Assembly: GCF_018271995.1 (NCBI RefSeq)
Contig: NZ_JAGUCO010000026.1
Location: 1 to 64,000, forward strand
Direction: 5' to 3'
Length of the DNA: 64,000 bases
Source: Carboxylicivirga linearis
Lineage (GTDB): Bacteria > Bacteroidota > Bacteroidia > Bacteroidales > Marinilabiliaceae
The position numbers and the translations under genes are program-made. Within the stretch, counting starts at the first letter, position 1. Every line of letters starts with the position of its first letter. The notes beneath the pieces were generated by a model that saw only the letters and a program-made list of their open reading frames with translations, did not search any database and was not told where the DNA came from. Positions 26,010 to 35,169 of the stretch are shown piece by piece.

Positions 26010-27212
26010 ATGTATAAAATACTTTCGCTGGATGGAGGGGGCAGTTGGGCCATACTACAATTGCTAACCTTACGCGATAGATACGGTGATGCTACAGGGC
26101 ACGAAATATTGCGAGATTTTGATATGGTAGTGGCCAACTCGGGAGGTAGTATTGTACTTGCAGCTTTGGCTGAAAACTGGACGCTGGAGGAGGCTTTAGG
26201 ACTATTTAAGGATAAATATACCCGTGAAAGTATTTTCAGTGCCAATAAATTTAAAAATCGTTTTTTTCCGGTTGATTACCTTCGGTTATTAGGTATTCCG
26301 TTTGGACCTAAATACAGTTCAAAGCAGAAATTAATTGCCTTCAGAAGTTTGTTTAAAGAAGTGGATAAGCGGCAAATGGAAGATTTACCTGCTTTTATCG
26401 GTAAAGAAAGTTTGAAGCTGGTGGTAGCTACCTATGATGCTCTTAATAATCGCGCTAAGTTTTTTAAGTCATACCCTTCGCAGGCAGATGATTTTGATTC
26501 GGTTCGTCTGACGCAGGCCATTCATGGATCATCGAATGCTCCGGTTCAGTATTTCGATTTTCCGGCCCGTTTTAAGGCTCAAAAAAGTGAGGTGTTTTAC
26601 GATTTGTGGGACGGTGCTTTAGGTGGATTCAATAATCCAATATTGGCAGGTGTTATTGAGGCGTTTAAAGCTGGAGTTGAGTTGGATAAAATACAGATTG
26701 TTTCGTTGGGTACAGGTAATAAGCTTATGTCGGAGAAGGCAAAAGAACAATTCTGGAACGATAAACAGGCAGCCATTATGAACCGACGAAAAAAGTGGGC
26801 TGTGTGGAAGTGGGGACCGCAGGTGAAGTTTTTTGGTGATACGGTTTTGAATCAGGCCAAAACTATCTTGTATCAACCGCCAGATTGGGCTAATTATGTG
26901 ACCATGATGTTTTTGAAGGCAACCAATGGGGATGATTTTGAGAAGCGAATAGTACGTTTGTCTCCCCTTATTCATTTCAACTCAGATTTGTCTGATAAGA
27001 TGAAGGAGTTGGTGAATGTTTTATATGAACTGGATATGGATTTGACCAAAGACCAACAAATTAATGAGTTGATAAACTGTTTTGAAGAATGGAAAGCTGG
27101 TGAACTGCTAAATCAGCCACTTGCATTTAAAGTAAAGCGTAATAATGATGTGATTTATCTGAATGGTGATAAAAACTATCGTGAGGCTATGCAGAGATGG
27201 AAAGAAATGTAA
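26010..27212 (+). CDS. Patatin-like phospholipase
   Basis: A 400-residue cytosolic patatin-family hydrolase. The oxyanion loop is LSLDGGGSWA near residue 8, the nucleophile Ser is in VVANSGGSIVLA near residue 44, and the catalytic Asp is in DLWDGALGGFNNP near residue 210, giving a Ser-Asp dyad. The nucleophile elbow reads A-N-S-G-G where the family usually has G-x-S-x-G. The usual activity is acyl hydrolysis of lipids. It stands alone, with no cyclase or other phage-defence gene beside it. Confidence 0.85.
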   Translation: MYKILSLDGGGSWAILQLLTLRDRYGDATGHEILRDFDMVVANSGGSIVLAALAENWTLEEALGLFKDKYTRESIFSANKFKNRFFPVDYLRLLGIPFGPKYSSKQKLIAFRSLFKEVDKRQMEDLPAFIGKESLKLVVATYDALNNRAKFFKSYPSQADDFDSVRLTQAIHGSSNAPVQYFDFPARFKAQKSEVFYDLWDGALGGFNNPILAGVIEAFKAGVELDKIQIVSLGTGNKLMSEKAKEQFWNDKQAAIMNRRKKWAVWKWGPQVKFFGDTVLNQAKTILYQPPDWANYVTMMFLKATNGDDFEKRIVRLSPLIHFNSDLSDKMKELVNVLYELDMDLTKDQQINELINCFEEWKAGELLNQPLAFKVKRNNDVIYLNGDKNYREAMQRWKEM

Positions 27213-27261
27213 ATATGTAAGGTTAATATTAGTAACAAAAAAATCAAGTAAATAAATATCA

Positions 27262-27786
27262 ATGAAAATACTAGCATACACAATTATATTAATGATGGTT
27301 TTAATTGCAGGTTGTAAAAAAGAAGAGACAGACATTGATAAGTTAGATATGCAGTTAGTTACTGGTATGATTTGTAAAGGTTCTGATGGTGTATCGCTTT
27401 ATACCATGGGAAATCCAAATGACTGGAGCAGAGGTTCCGATCTTTGTGTTTATCCAAATCCGGTACATGATATTTTTAGTATTTACAGTGAGGGCGGTAT
27501 AAAAAAAGCATGGGTGATACAGGGGAATGCAGTGAATACCCATCAGGATATTGATTTCATAGAGCTGTTTTCTTTAAATAAAATAGATACAACAGGAATA
27601 GAAACTTTAGCTCTCCAAAAAATCATACCTGAGAATAACAATTTAATAGTAAGTATGCAAGATGAAGCTGTGGGGTATTACAAAGTGATAGTTGAAACAA
27701 AGAATAACCAGTTGTTATGGCAAACTATTTATAAGATATACGGAGACCAAGATTTTGATATAGCTGATTATAATATTTGGAAATAA
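27262..27786 (+). CDS. Hypothetical lipoprotein with a T9SS-like YPNP segment
   Basis: A 174-residue lipoprotein (lipobox LIAGC, then KKEE). After a linker it shows DLCVYPNPVHDIFSIYS, which resembles the start of a type IX sorting domain (YPNP), followed by beta-strands. Since the protein is also lipidated, the segment may be a fold relic rather than a secretion signal. The function is unknown. It follows the patatin gene by 49 bases and may share its transcript. Confidence 0.6.
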   Translation: MKILAYTIILMMVLIAGCKKEETDIDKLDMQLVTGMICKGSDGVSLYTMGNPNDWSRGSDLCVYPNPVHDIFSIYSEGGIKKAWVIQGNAVNTHQDIDFIELFSLNKIDTTGIETLALQKIIPENNNLIVSMQDEAVGYYKVIVETKNNQLLWQTIYKIYGDQDFDIADYNIWK

Positions 27787-27838
27787 TGGGCATAAATAAA
27801 ATAGTTTGAAGCATTCAAAGAAACTTCAATATAGAGGA

Positions 27839-28120
27839 ATGATTCCTCCATGCGGAATCTACTGTGGTGGGTGCCCCAATTACGTGCGGGTTAAAAATAG
27901 ATGTTTAGGTGCTGCAGATGGATGTGTGAAGAAACGAAGATGTAAAGCAATTTATGGTTGTTGTGTTGAGAAAAAAGGATTACAATTCTGCGGCCAATGC
28001 TCTAACTATCCGTGCAGCCGATTTAGAAAGTTTGCTGATAGGTGGATGAAATATGGTCAGGATTTGTACCAAAACCAACAAATTCTAAAGGAGAAAGGTG
28101 AGAAAGGCTTGATGAAATAA
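27839..28120 (+). CDS. DUF3795 cysteine-rich protein
   Basis: A 93-residue protein with eleven Cys. It begins MIPPCGIYCGGCPNY, the usual DUF3795 opening, then has CLGAADGC, RRCKAIYGCC, FCGQCSNYPC and RFRKF. The Cys spacing suggests zinc or iron-sulphur binding; the family function is unknown. The ATG at 27839 follows AGAGGA, a good ribosome binding site, so I prefer it to the upstream TTG at 27806. It follows the lipoprotein gene closely on the same strand. Confidence 0.8.
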   Translation: MIPPCGIYCGGCPNYVRVKNRCLGAADGCVKKRRCKAIYGCCVEKKGLQFCGQCSNYPCSRFRKFADRWMKYGQDLYQNQQILKEKGEKGLMK

Positions 28121-28351
28121 AGACAATGTTAAAATAAAATCGTTTTTAGTAAATCAGAATAATTGATTGTTAGAGATAGTGTTAAGGAAAGGGCCAATGG
28201 CCTTTGCTTTTATATGATAATGGAGCCATAAATTGTTGATGAAAACTTTTATATGTAAGTAAGCTAAGAACAAGATGGTGGACATTTAAAAAATAATGTT
28301 GTAATATGCTCATTCGAATTTTATGATATTAATCTGGATACTAAATGAAAA

Positions 28352-28726
28352 ATGAAATCTCTATTCGTTTCAATCATAATTCTAACCATTATCCTGCTAG
28401 GATGTAAATCGGGCAGTAGTTATATAGCAAAAAAATTTAAAGAAACCTATACTGTAGATGTTGGTCAGGAGTTTATTATTGGCTTAAGGTCTCATTTAAA
28501 TAATGGTTATTTGTGGAAATGGGACAATGAGCAAAAGGTAGACGTGATTGATTCAATCTCGTGGCATTATATTACTCTTAATACCAATCTAACCGATGTT
28601 GGTGGAACCGAAAAATGGCGGTTTAAAGGTGTTAAAAGTGGTGAGGATTCTATAAGACTCCATTACATTGCGTGTGAAACCAATGTAATTATCGATTCAA
28701 TTAATATTGTTATTCAAGTAAAGTAA
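28352..28726 (+). CDS. Chagasin-family (I42) inhibitor-like lipoprotein, divergent copy
   Basis: A 124-residue lipoprotein (lipobox ILLGC). Its fold matches the next gene: DVGQEFIIGL, the loop LNNGYLWKW in place of NxTTGYxW, and GGTEKWRFKGVKSGED. The third inhibitory loop (RPWE) is lost; the position reads HYIACETN. Chagasin-type proteins block papain-like cysteine proteases through these three loops, so inhibition by this copy may be weak or redirected. It is probably a tandem duplicate of the next gene, which starts 23 bases later. Confidence 0.78.
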   Translation: MKSLFVSIIILTIILLGCKSGSSYIAKKFKETYTVDVGQEFIIGLRSHLNNGYLWKWDNEQKVDVIDSISWHYITLNTNLTDVGGTEKWRFKGVKSGEDSIRLHYIACETNVIIDSINIVIQVK

Positions 28727-28749
28727 TTTGATAAACCAAAATCCTAACA

Positions 28750-29127
28750 ATGAAAAACTTGTTTCTTACCGTATTTGTATTATTGTTTGTTTTGAGTAGC
28801 TGTAAAACAACCGAAAAGAATGTTTTAAGTAGTACTCAGCAAGATTATAATATTGACCTTGGCGATGAATTTACCATCAGTTTAAAATCAAACTCTACAA
28901 CCGGGTACTCATGGCAATGGGTTAATAAACAGTCGGTAGAAGCTGTAGATTCTGTGGACTGGCGTTACACAACTCTTAATACGAACTTAATAGGTGCAGG
29001 TGGAACTGAAAAATGGTCTTTTAAAGGGATTAAGAGTGGAGTAGATACCTTAAAAATGATATACAGTCGGCCGTGGGAGGCTGAATCTGCCGTTGATTCG
29101 GTTTATGTAATTGTTAAAGTGCAGTAA
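28750..29127 (+). CDS. Chagasin-family (I42) cysteine protease inhibitor lipoprotein
   Basis: A 125-residue lipoprotein (lipobox VLSSC) with all three family loops: NSTTGYSWQW, GGTEKWSFKGIKSG and YSRPWEAE. These loops fill the active-site groove of papain-family cysteine proteases. Anchored in the envelope, it could protect the cell from its own or external proteases; target unknown. It shares long identical stretches with the preceding gene, notably TTLNTNLIGAGGTEKW against TLNTNLTDVGGTEKW. Confidence 0.85.
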   Translation: MKNLFLTVFVLLFVLSSCKTTEKNVLSSTQQDYNIDLGDEFTISLKSNSTTGYSWQWVNKQSVEAVDSVDWRYTTLNTNLIGAGGTEKWSFKGIKSGVDTLKMIYSRPWEAESAVDSVYVIVKVQ

Positions 29128-29202
29128 GGTATCCTGTATTTATTTGATTTTGTTGGCTACTGGTAAAGATATATTTACATTTATACTGCTAAACCAAACA
29201 GA

Positions 29203-30297
29203 ATGAAATATCTAATATTGTTGATTGTTTTGGGCTTGTCAGGATGTAAGCAACAATCAAATGTAGAATATCAACCTCCTCATAATAAAAATGATGGACT
29301 ACCTGTTTCTACACTCCAAAAACATGCTTTTGATAAAGTTGCCTTTGAAAAAGTAAGTAAAGAGGTGGCTGATGGTAAGTATGGCAAACTGCAGAGTATC
29401 TTACTTATTCATAAAGGTGAGTTAATAATTGAGCAATATTATAACGGGTGGGATGCCAGTAACTTGCATTACATGGCTTCTACTACCAAAAGTATGAGTC
29501 CTATTTTAATCGGTATTGCCATCGATCAGGGGAAAATAAAGGGTACTGATCAGAGAATGCTTGATTATTTTCCGCAATATGCATCCCTCAAGAGCGACAC
29601 ACTTAAAAATCAAATAACCATACAAAATCTTTTGGCCAGTACCTCGGGTTTTGCCTGGGATGAAGTTTCATTACCCATAACCGACCCTGAAAATATGGGT
29701 GTGAAAATGGATAAGAAGGATAACTGGTTAGATGAATCTTTGAATTTACCTATGAGTAAAGTTCCGGGTACACAATATGCTTACAGTGGACCCAATAATA
29801 TTATTGTCGGCGAAATAATAAAAGCAGCAACCGGAAAAAATATTGCAGATTTTGCCAATGATAACTTATTTCAGCCTCTTGGAATTAAAGAGTATTATTG
29901 GTTTGAGAAAAATGGAATCGTTGATGTGGGAGGTGGGCTTGAATTAAAATCGAGAGATATTGCTAAGTATGCTTTGATGCATTTAAATAAAGGCAAGTGG
30001 GAGAATAAGCAAATAGTGTCGCCTGATTGGATCGATAGAATATTTACACCATACATTGAAATTAAACATCCGCTTTATGGAGGATATCAGTGGCAAATGG
30101 TGCAAACCGAATATGGATTAAACTCATGGTTTATTCCTGGAAACGGTGGGCAGATTATCAATATTGTTCCTAAACTGGATTTGGTGATTGTTATTAATGC
30201 AGACAATAAGCACATTCCTAAAAACAAGCGGACTCCATTGGAATATCTCATTAAAGATCTTACCAGCCTTCATCCTCAATTACAAAATAGATTGTAA
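29203..30297 (+). CDS. Serine hydrolase, beta-lactamase family lipoprotein
   Basis: A 364-residue lipoprotein (lipobox GLSGC) of the class C beta-lactamase / D-aminopeptidase family. The SxxK nucleophile motif is MASTTKSM, near residue 92, the YxN-like motif is YSGPNN near residue 194, and a PGNGGQ stretch near residue 309 occupies the KTG-type site. The usual activities are esterase, D-peptidase or penicillin binding; the substrate cannot be told. It stands after the I42 inhibitors, 75 bases away. Confidence 0.85.
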   Translation: MKYLILLIVLGLSGCKQQSNVEYQPPHNKNDGLPVSTLQKHAFDKVAFEKVSKEVADGKYGKLQSILLIHKGELIIEQYYNGWDASNLHYMASTTKSMSPILIGIAIDQGKIKGTDQRMLDYFPQYASLKSDTLKNQITIQNLLASTSGFAWDEVSLPITDPENMGVKMDKKDNWLDESLNLPMSKVPGTQYAYSGPNNIIVGEIIKAATGKNIADFANDNLFQPLGIKEYYWFEKNGIVDVGGGLELKSRDIAKYALMHLNKGKWENKQIVSPDWIDRIFTPYIEIKHPLYGGYQWQMVQTEYGLNSWFIPGNGGQIINIVPKLDLVIVINADNKHIPKNKRTPLEYLIKDLTSLHPQLQNRL

Positions 30298-30508
30298 CTA
30301 TCATTTTTTAGGAACTCAGAGCGGATTAGCTTTTTGGGGGCAGGTTTTACACTCGATTCCCCAAGAAATCTAGAGGTTCTTTTTTAATTTATTGTTGGAA
30401 ATAAAATGAAGTTGTGATTCATTTTCATATTGGCTATATGGGTGCTGGATAAACAATTAAGATGTTAGGGTGTTTACATGCTAATTACGAACTAAAAATA
30501 TCCGAACC

Positions 30509-31120
30509 ATGACATCCCGAAAACTATCTGTTATAACAGGAATAAGCTATCTGGTAATATTCTTTGCCGCCATATTTGCCAATTTTTTCGTGCTCGAATC
30601 AATACTCAAAGATCCACTGGTTACCGTTAGGGATCATTCTATGGCTGTACGTTTCGGTATTTTGTCTTTTTTGATTACCGTAGTTTTTGATGTTGTGGTA
30701 GCATGGTCGCTGTATGAACTATATAAAAAACATATTTTATCGGGTTTAAGTACTCTTTTTAGGATGATGCATGCGGCTATTATGGGGGTGGCTATTTTTG
30801 CTCTTCCTATGGCACTTAGTGCAAATACCAGTGACGAGATCTTAAAACAGGTAGAGATTTTTAATACCATCTGGCTCATTGGTTTATTCTTTTTTGGTAT
30901 TCATTTAATACTTCTGGGTAGAATAATAAAGAATCCTGCCATTATTGCCATCTTTTTAGTTATTGCCGGATTGATGTATATGGTTGATACAGCTGCTCAT
31001 TTTTTACTGTCTAATTATTCCGACTATAGTGATATTTTTCTGGCATTGGTAGCTTTACCTAGTATTGTAGGAGAGATGTCTTTGGCTGTTTGGTTTCTTG
31101 TTAAAGGAGGTCGTGAGTAA
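30509..31120 (+). CDS. DUF4386 membrane protein
   Basis: A 203-residue integral membrane protein with about six hydrophobic segments. It fits DUF4386 (ITGISYLVIFFAAIFANFF opening, MMHAAIMGVAIF, and FNTIWLIGLFFFGIHLILLG), a family of unknown function. The 210 bases upstream hold no clear gene; a weak TTGGGG/CCCCAA hairpin near 30336 is the only structure noticed there. Confidence 0.75.
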   Translation: MTSRKLSVITGISYLVIFFAAIFANFFVLESILKDPLVTVRDHSMAVRFGILSFLITVVFDVVVAWSLYELYKKHILSGLSTLFRMMHAAIMGVAIFALPMALSANTSDEILKQVEIFNTIWLIGLFFFGIHLILLGRIIKNPAIIAIFLVIAGLMYMVDTAAHFLLSNYSDYSDIFLALVALPSIVGEMSLAVWFLVKGGRE

Positions 31121-31218
31121 TTATAAGGTTTAAATTGAAGTATTCTCACCTTGTAATAGCTTACTGTTTCTAATTAATAATTTGTACGCAATAGCCCCCT
31201 GAAATATGAGATTGCTGT

Positions 31219-31226
31219 TATCTTTG
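31219..31226 (+). promoter_or_regulatory. Probable -7 element for the M24 peptidase gene
   Basis: TATCTTTG, followed by C, is a common form of the Bacteroidota -7 element and lies 22 bases before the ATG at 31249. No clear TTG is at the -33 distance. Confidence 0.45.
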
Positions 31227-31248
31227 CAGCTTCTAAAAACACAATTTT

Positions 31249-32442
31249 ATGAGCGAGAAAACACCGGCCTCAGAATTAGAGATGAGGATGGAATCGTTTT
31301 GCCGGTTGATGAATGAACACAATCCAGACTGGCAAATGGCAATGATATTCAGTAAATTAAATTTGTTGTATTTCACCGGATCAATGCAGGAAGGTATGTT
31401 GGTGGTTGAGCGAAATAATGGAGCCATTTATTGGGTTCGTCGTAGCTACGATCGTGCTGTGGAAGAGTCTGCATTTGAAGATATCAGACAAATGGGAAGT
31501 TACCGTGATGCTGCAGAAGCTTATCAACAAAAGCCATCAATTGTATATCTCGAAACTGAGTTTGTGCCTTTGGCTATGTTTAAGCGTGTACAAAAACACT
31601 TTCTGTTCGATTCATTTATAGGTTTAGATTTTCAGGTATCAATGACTCGCGCTATTAAAAGTGCCTGGGAATTGAATTTCATGGAACAGGCAGGAGAAAT
31701 TCATCAGCGTGTGTTAGAGGAAAAAGTTCCGGCTTTATTACGTGAAGGAATGACCGAAGTTGATTTGGCTGCCGAACTGTACGAAGTAATGGTGAAAGAA
31801 GGTCATCAGGGAACAGCTAGGTTTGCTATGCATGATACTGAAATAGTGGTTGCACAGTTGGGATTTGGCACCAGTTCGTTAATGCCAACCAACTTTGATG
31901 GGCCCGGCGGTAATCGTGGACTGAATGCGGCCCAGCCAAGTTTGGGAAGTCGTCAGCGTAAGCTTCAGAAGGGTGATTTGGTTTTTGTAGATATGGGCAT
32001 TGGTGTAAACGGATATCATTCCGATAAAACAATGACATACATGTTTGGTCAGTCGCAGCCAGAGGAGGTTATTAACATTCATAAGCAATGTGTGGATATT
32101 CAAAATAGGGTCGCTAGCATGTTAAAGCCAGGCAATTCAGGAGAGATGATTTACGAAAAAATCATGGATAGTTTGTCGCCTGATTTTCAAACTAACTTTA
32201 TGGGATTTGGTAATCGTCAAGTGAAGTTTTTGGGGCATGGTATTGGTTTAACTGTTGATGAATTACCTGTGTTAGCTAAAGGTTTCGATATGCCTTTTGA
32301 AGAGAATATGGTTTTTGCCGTGGAGCCTAAAAAAGGTATTGAAGGAGTAGGGATGGTAGGTATCGAAAATACATTTGTGGTAACTCCTGAGGGAGGGCGG
32401 TGCATCACCGGAACCAATCAGGGATTAATATTGGTTGAGTAG
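31249..32442 (+). CDS. M24 family metallopeptidase (Xaa-Pro aminopeptidase-like)
   Basis: A 397-residue cytosolic pita-bread peptidase. An N-terminal creatinase-like domain (about residues 1-145) precedes the catalytic domain. The five metal ligands are seen in order: Asp in VFVDMGIG, Asp in YHSDKTM, His in GHGIGLTVDELP, Glu in VEPKKG and Glu in GIENTFVV. Relatives remove an N-terminal residue next to proline. It is a single gene with a strong terminator. Confidence 0.9.
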   Translation: MSEKTPASELEMRMESFCRLMNEHNPDWQMAMIFSKLNLLYFTGSMQEGMLVVERNNGAIYWVRRSYDRAVEESAFEDIRQMGSYRDAAEAYQQKPSIVYLETEFVPLAMFKRVQKHFLFDSFIGLDFQVSMTRAIKSAWELNFMEQAGEIHQRVLEEKVPALLREGMTEVDLAAELYEVMVKEGHQGTARFAMHDTEIVVAQLGFGTSSLMPTNFDGPGGNRGLNAAQPSLGSRQRKLQKGDLVFVDMGIGVNGYHSDKTMTYMFGQSQPEEVINIHKQCVDIQNRVASMLKPGNSGEMIYEKIMDSLSPDFQTNFMGFGNRQVKFLGHGIGLTVDELPVLAKGFDMPFEENMVFAVEPKKGIEGVGMVGIENTFVVTPEGGRCITGTNQGLILVE

Positions 32443-32471
32443 AAATTTACTTCTAAATATAAAAAGATAAG

Positions 32472-32507
32472 AAAGCAGGAAATGTATTAGTTTCCTGCTT
32501 TTTTGTA
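32472..32507 (+). terminator. Terminator of the M24 peptidase gene
   Basis: AAAGCAGGAAA (32472-32482) pairs perfectly with TTTCCTGCTTT (32491-32501) over 11 bases, followed by a T-run. Confidence 0.9.
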
Positions 32508-32563
32508 TTAGTAAGTTTATGTTGGAATGATTAACTCGCATTATATTTTTAAGAATTAATCCA

Positions 32564-34033
32564 ATGAAAAATTATTTTACTCTTCTGTCAATAAGTTTTA
32601 TGTGTTTGTTGCAGTCAAGCCTAAATGCGACCAATTACTATGTGGATTCTAATGGAGGTTCTGATTCTAATGCCGGCACAACGGCACATCAAGCGTGGGC
32701 AACTATAAAAAGGGTGCGCCAGTTACAGATGCATGCAGGAGATTCGCTGTTTTTTAAAAACGGGAGTGTTTTCAACCAACCGTTGGAATTACGTTTGGAG
32801 GGAGAAGAAGGTAAAATAATTTATGTAGGTAGTTACGGTGAAGCAAATGCAAACAGGCCTATTTTTAATGGGCAAGGACAAAAGCAATTTGGATTGTTGT
32901 TAGAAAATCCTGCCTTTTGTGAAGTTCACGATCTGGAAATTACCAATTCAGGAAAGGAAAGAGAAACGTACCGTTTTGGTGTTTATATAAAAGCGAAAAA
33001 CAGTGGTGTAAGGCATTCTGTGAAGATAGAAAACCTGAAAGTGCACGATGTTAATGGTAGTTTGGTGAAACAGAAAGGTGCCGGAGGGGGAATTTACTGG
33101 GAGAATTCCGGCGATAGCATACAGACCTGTTTTGATGGCCTGATTATCAAAGGTTGTCATGTGCAAAATTGTGGTAGAAACGGGATTTATTCTGGTGGGT
33201 ATGCCGGACGAGATAATTGGTTTCCTAGCCTTAATGTTCATATTATAGGTAATTTGATTGAAGGTGTTCCGGGTGATGGTATTGTACCCATTGGATGTGA
33301 TGGAGCAATAATTGAATACAATGTAATACGAGATTGTCCTGATATTTTATCGCATGCCGAGGCAGCAGCTGGTATCTGGCCTTGGAGCTGTGATAATACT
33401 ATTATTCAATACAATGAAGTGAGTGGTCACAATGCCAAGTGGGATGGTCAGGGTTTTGATGCCGACTATAACTGTCATGGCACCGTAATTCAATATAATT
33501 ATAGTCACGATAATGCAGGTGGTTTTCTATTGATTTGTAACGATGGATATTCTTTGGGTAAAAACTGGAATAAAGGAACTACCGGAACCATTATACGATA
33601 CAATATAAGTGTGAATGACGGTTTGCGAAAATATCCTACAACTCAGGCAGGATGGTTTACGCCCACTATCCATATAACCGGGCCGGTTGAAAATACACGA
33701 ATTAATAATAACCTGATTGTTCTTCAAGAAAGAGAAAGTGATACGCTTGATTATCGAGTTATTAAAATGGGAAATTGGGGGAACAAATGGCCTCAGCAAA
33801 CACAAATTAGTAATAATATTTTCCTAACTCAAAAAGGAGTGGAAGGCATTTTTGAATGGGGGCAGGATCAGAATACACTCTTTTCTGATAATGTTTTTAT
33901 TGGCGCTTTTAATCAGGTGTCGCAAGAGAAAAAGTTTTCAATAACAAGAAAGGAAGTTAAAAAGGTTTTGAATAATGAAACAGTCAAAGAACGTATTGCC
34001 GCATTAATTAATTTATTTGAAAAGGCAGAATAA
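32564..34033 (+). CDS. Secreted right-handed parallel beta-helix protein
   Basis: A 489-residue protein with a signal peptide (FMCLLQSSLNA) and then NYYVDSNGGSDSNAGT, a common opening of secreted pectate-lyase-like beta-helix proteins. The body consists of beta-helix rungs, for example GIYWENSGDSIQ, NGIYSGGYAGR, GDGIVPIGCDGAIIEYNVI and NTIIQYNEVSGH. Such proteins degrade or bind polysaccharide; no catalytic residues can be assigned by eye. No C-terminal T9SS domain was recognised. No SusC/SusD pair is nearby, so this is not a full polysaccharide utilisation locus. Confidence 0.8.
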   Translation: MKNYFTLLSISFMCLLQSSLNATNYYVDSNGGSDSNAGTTAHQAWATIKRVRQLQMHAGDSLFFKNGSVFNQPLELRLEGEEGKIIYVGSYGEANANRPIFNGQGQKQFGLLLENPAFCEVHDLEITNSGKERETYRFGVYIKAKNSGVRHSVKIENLKVHDVNGSLVKQKGAGGGIYWENSGDSIQTCFDGLIIKGCHVQNCGRNGIYSGGYAGRDNWFPSLNVHIIGNLIEGVPGDGIVPIGCDGAIIEYNVIRDCPDILSHAEAAAGIWPWSCDNTIIQYNEVSGHNAKWDGQGFDADYNCHGTVIQYNYSHDNAGGFLLICNDGYSLGKNWNKGTTGTIIRYNISVNDGLRKYPTTQAGWFTPTIHITGPVENTRINNNLIVLQERESDTLDYRVIKMGNWGNKWPQQTQISNNIFLTQKGVEGIFEWGQDQNTLFSDNVFIGAFNQVSQEKKFSITRKEVKKVLNNETVKERIAALINLFEKAE

Positions 34034-34099
34034 TAAAATTATCAAATCTATATATTAAAGCGTATTTTTATTGAGTGCTAACTCATTAAAAACTAATTG

Positions 34100-34684
34100 A
34101 TGTATAAACTCTATCTGTTTGTTGGCTTTGTATTTTGTTGTGTTACGTCCATGCAAAGTCAGAATACTTTCTTCGATTAATTGGCAGATTCTGCTTTGTT
34201 CTTAACCAAACAGCATGTGATTTACGATCCGTCTTATTTTGGCATTGACTATCCCAATGGTGATATTCCGGCAGGCAAGGGTGTTTGTACCGATGTAATT
34301 ATTCGCGCTTATCGAATGTTTGATGTTGACCTTCAAAAGGAAGTGCATGAAGATATGAATGCGCACTTTGATTTGTATCCGAAAAAATGGGGATTAAAAA
34401 CTACTGATAAAAATATAGATCACCGACGAGTACCCAACTTAATGACTTTCTTTAGCAGATTTGGTATAGAGTTGTCAAAGTCAGGAAACCCTAAAGATTA
34501 TCAGCCGGGCGATATTGTTTGTTGGAATTTGGGCGGAGGAGTTACACATATTGGACTTGTTTCTTCTGTCCTGTCAAGTAGTCAGAATAAATATCTTATA
34601 GTGCATAATATTGGGGCCGGTCAGGTTTTGGAAGATTGCTTGTTCAGTTATGAAATAATTGGTCATTATCGCTATCAAAAATAA
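34100..34684 (+). pseudogene. DUF1287 protein gene interrupted by an in-frame stop
   Basis: From the ATG at 34100 the frame encodes a good signal peptide (MYKLYLFVGFVFCCVTSMQS) and QNTFFD, then TAA at 34178-34180, and continues in the same frame without loss as LADSALFLTKQ. The rest is a complete DUF1287 domain (YDPSYFGIDYPNGDIPAG, GVCTDVIIRAYR, NIDHRRVPNLMTFF, QPGDIVCWNLGGG, VHNIGAG), as in E. coli YijF. One base change (for example CAA or AAA to TAA) explains the stop. Restart at the TTG at 34181 would give a protein without a signal peptide. Sequencing error or recent inactivation are both possible. Confidence 0.75.
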
Positions 34685-34695
34685 AACTTACGAAA

Positions 34696-35169
34696 ATGAA
34701 TTTTAATGATGTAATTAAAAAAGTCGGGCAAGGTGTTACAGAATGGGAAACTCTACTCAGTGGCTTAGATCAGGAGCTTATTAAAATTAGAAGAAATAAG
34801 CAGAATCGAACCATTAAGCAGATAGTGGGACATATGATCGATTCAGCATCAAACAATACTCATCGCATTATTCATTTGCAGTATCAATCCAGTCCGTTTT
34901 CATTTCCTTGTTATGCCAGTAATGGAAACAATGATCGTTGGATATCCATTCAAAATTATCAGGATGAAGATTGGGAAACACTGGTGCAGCTCTGGAAATA
35001 TGCTCATCTGCATTATACTCATGTAGTAGCGCAGATTGATCAATCAAAGTTAGCTAATCAATGGGATTCGGGGAGTGGTTTGGTTTCATTAAAAGATATG
35101 GTGAATGATTTTCCTCGGCATTTTCAACTCCATCTCAGCGAAATTCAGGAACTAATCGATCAGAATTAA
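34696..35169 (+). CDS. DinB-like superfamily protein
   Basis: A 157-residue four-helix protein of the DinB/YfiT type. Putative metal-ligand His residues are in the IVGHMIDSASNN segment and in the C-terminal FPRHFQLHLSEIQEL (HxxxH). Members are metal-dependent, some acting as thiol transferases. It starts 11 bases after the broken DUF1287 gene. Its end overlaps the convergent CDF transporter gene by 4 bases. The specific role is unknown. Confidence 0.75.
   Translation: MNFNDVIKKVGQGVTEWETLLSGLDQELIKIRRNKQNRTIKQIVGHMIDSASNNTHRIIHLQYQSSPFSFPCYASNGNNDRWISIQNYQDEDWETLVQLWKYAHLHYTHVVAQIDQSKLANQWDSGSGLVSLKDMVNDFPRHFQLHLSEIQELIDQN

Noticed and set aside
26010-27212. CBASS-type phage defence through the patatin
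   Set aside because: No cyclic-nucleotide synthase, HORMA or Trip13 gene is next to it; neighbours are a lipoprotein and DUF3795.
28188-28205. AAAGGGCCAATGGCCTTT considered as a terminator after the DUF3795 gene
   Set aside because: The stem has a bulge and the tail GCTTTTA is weak, so it is not listed as a firm terminator.
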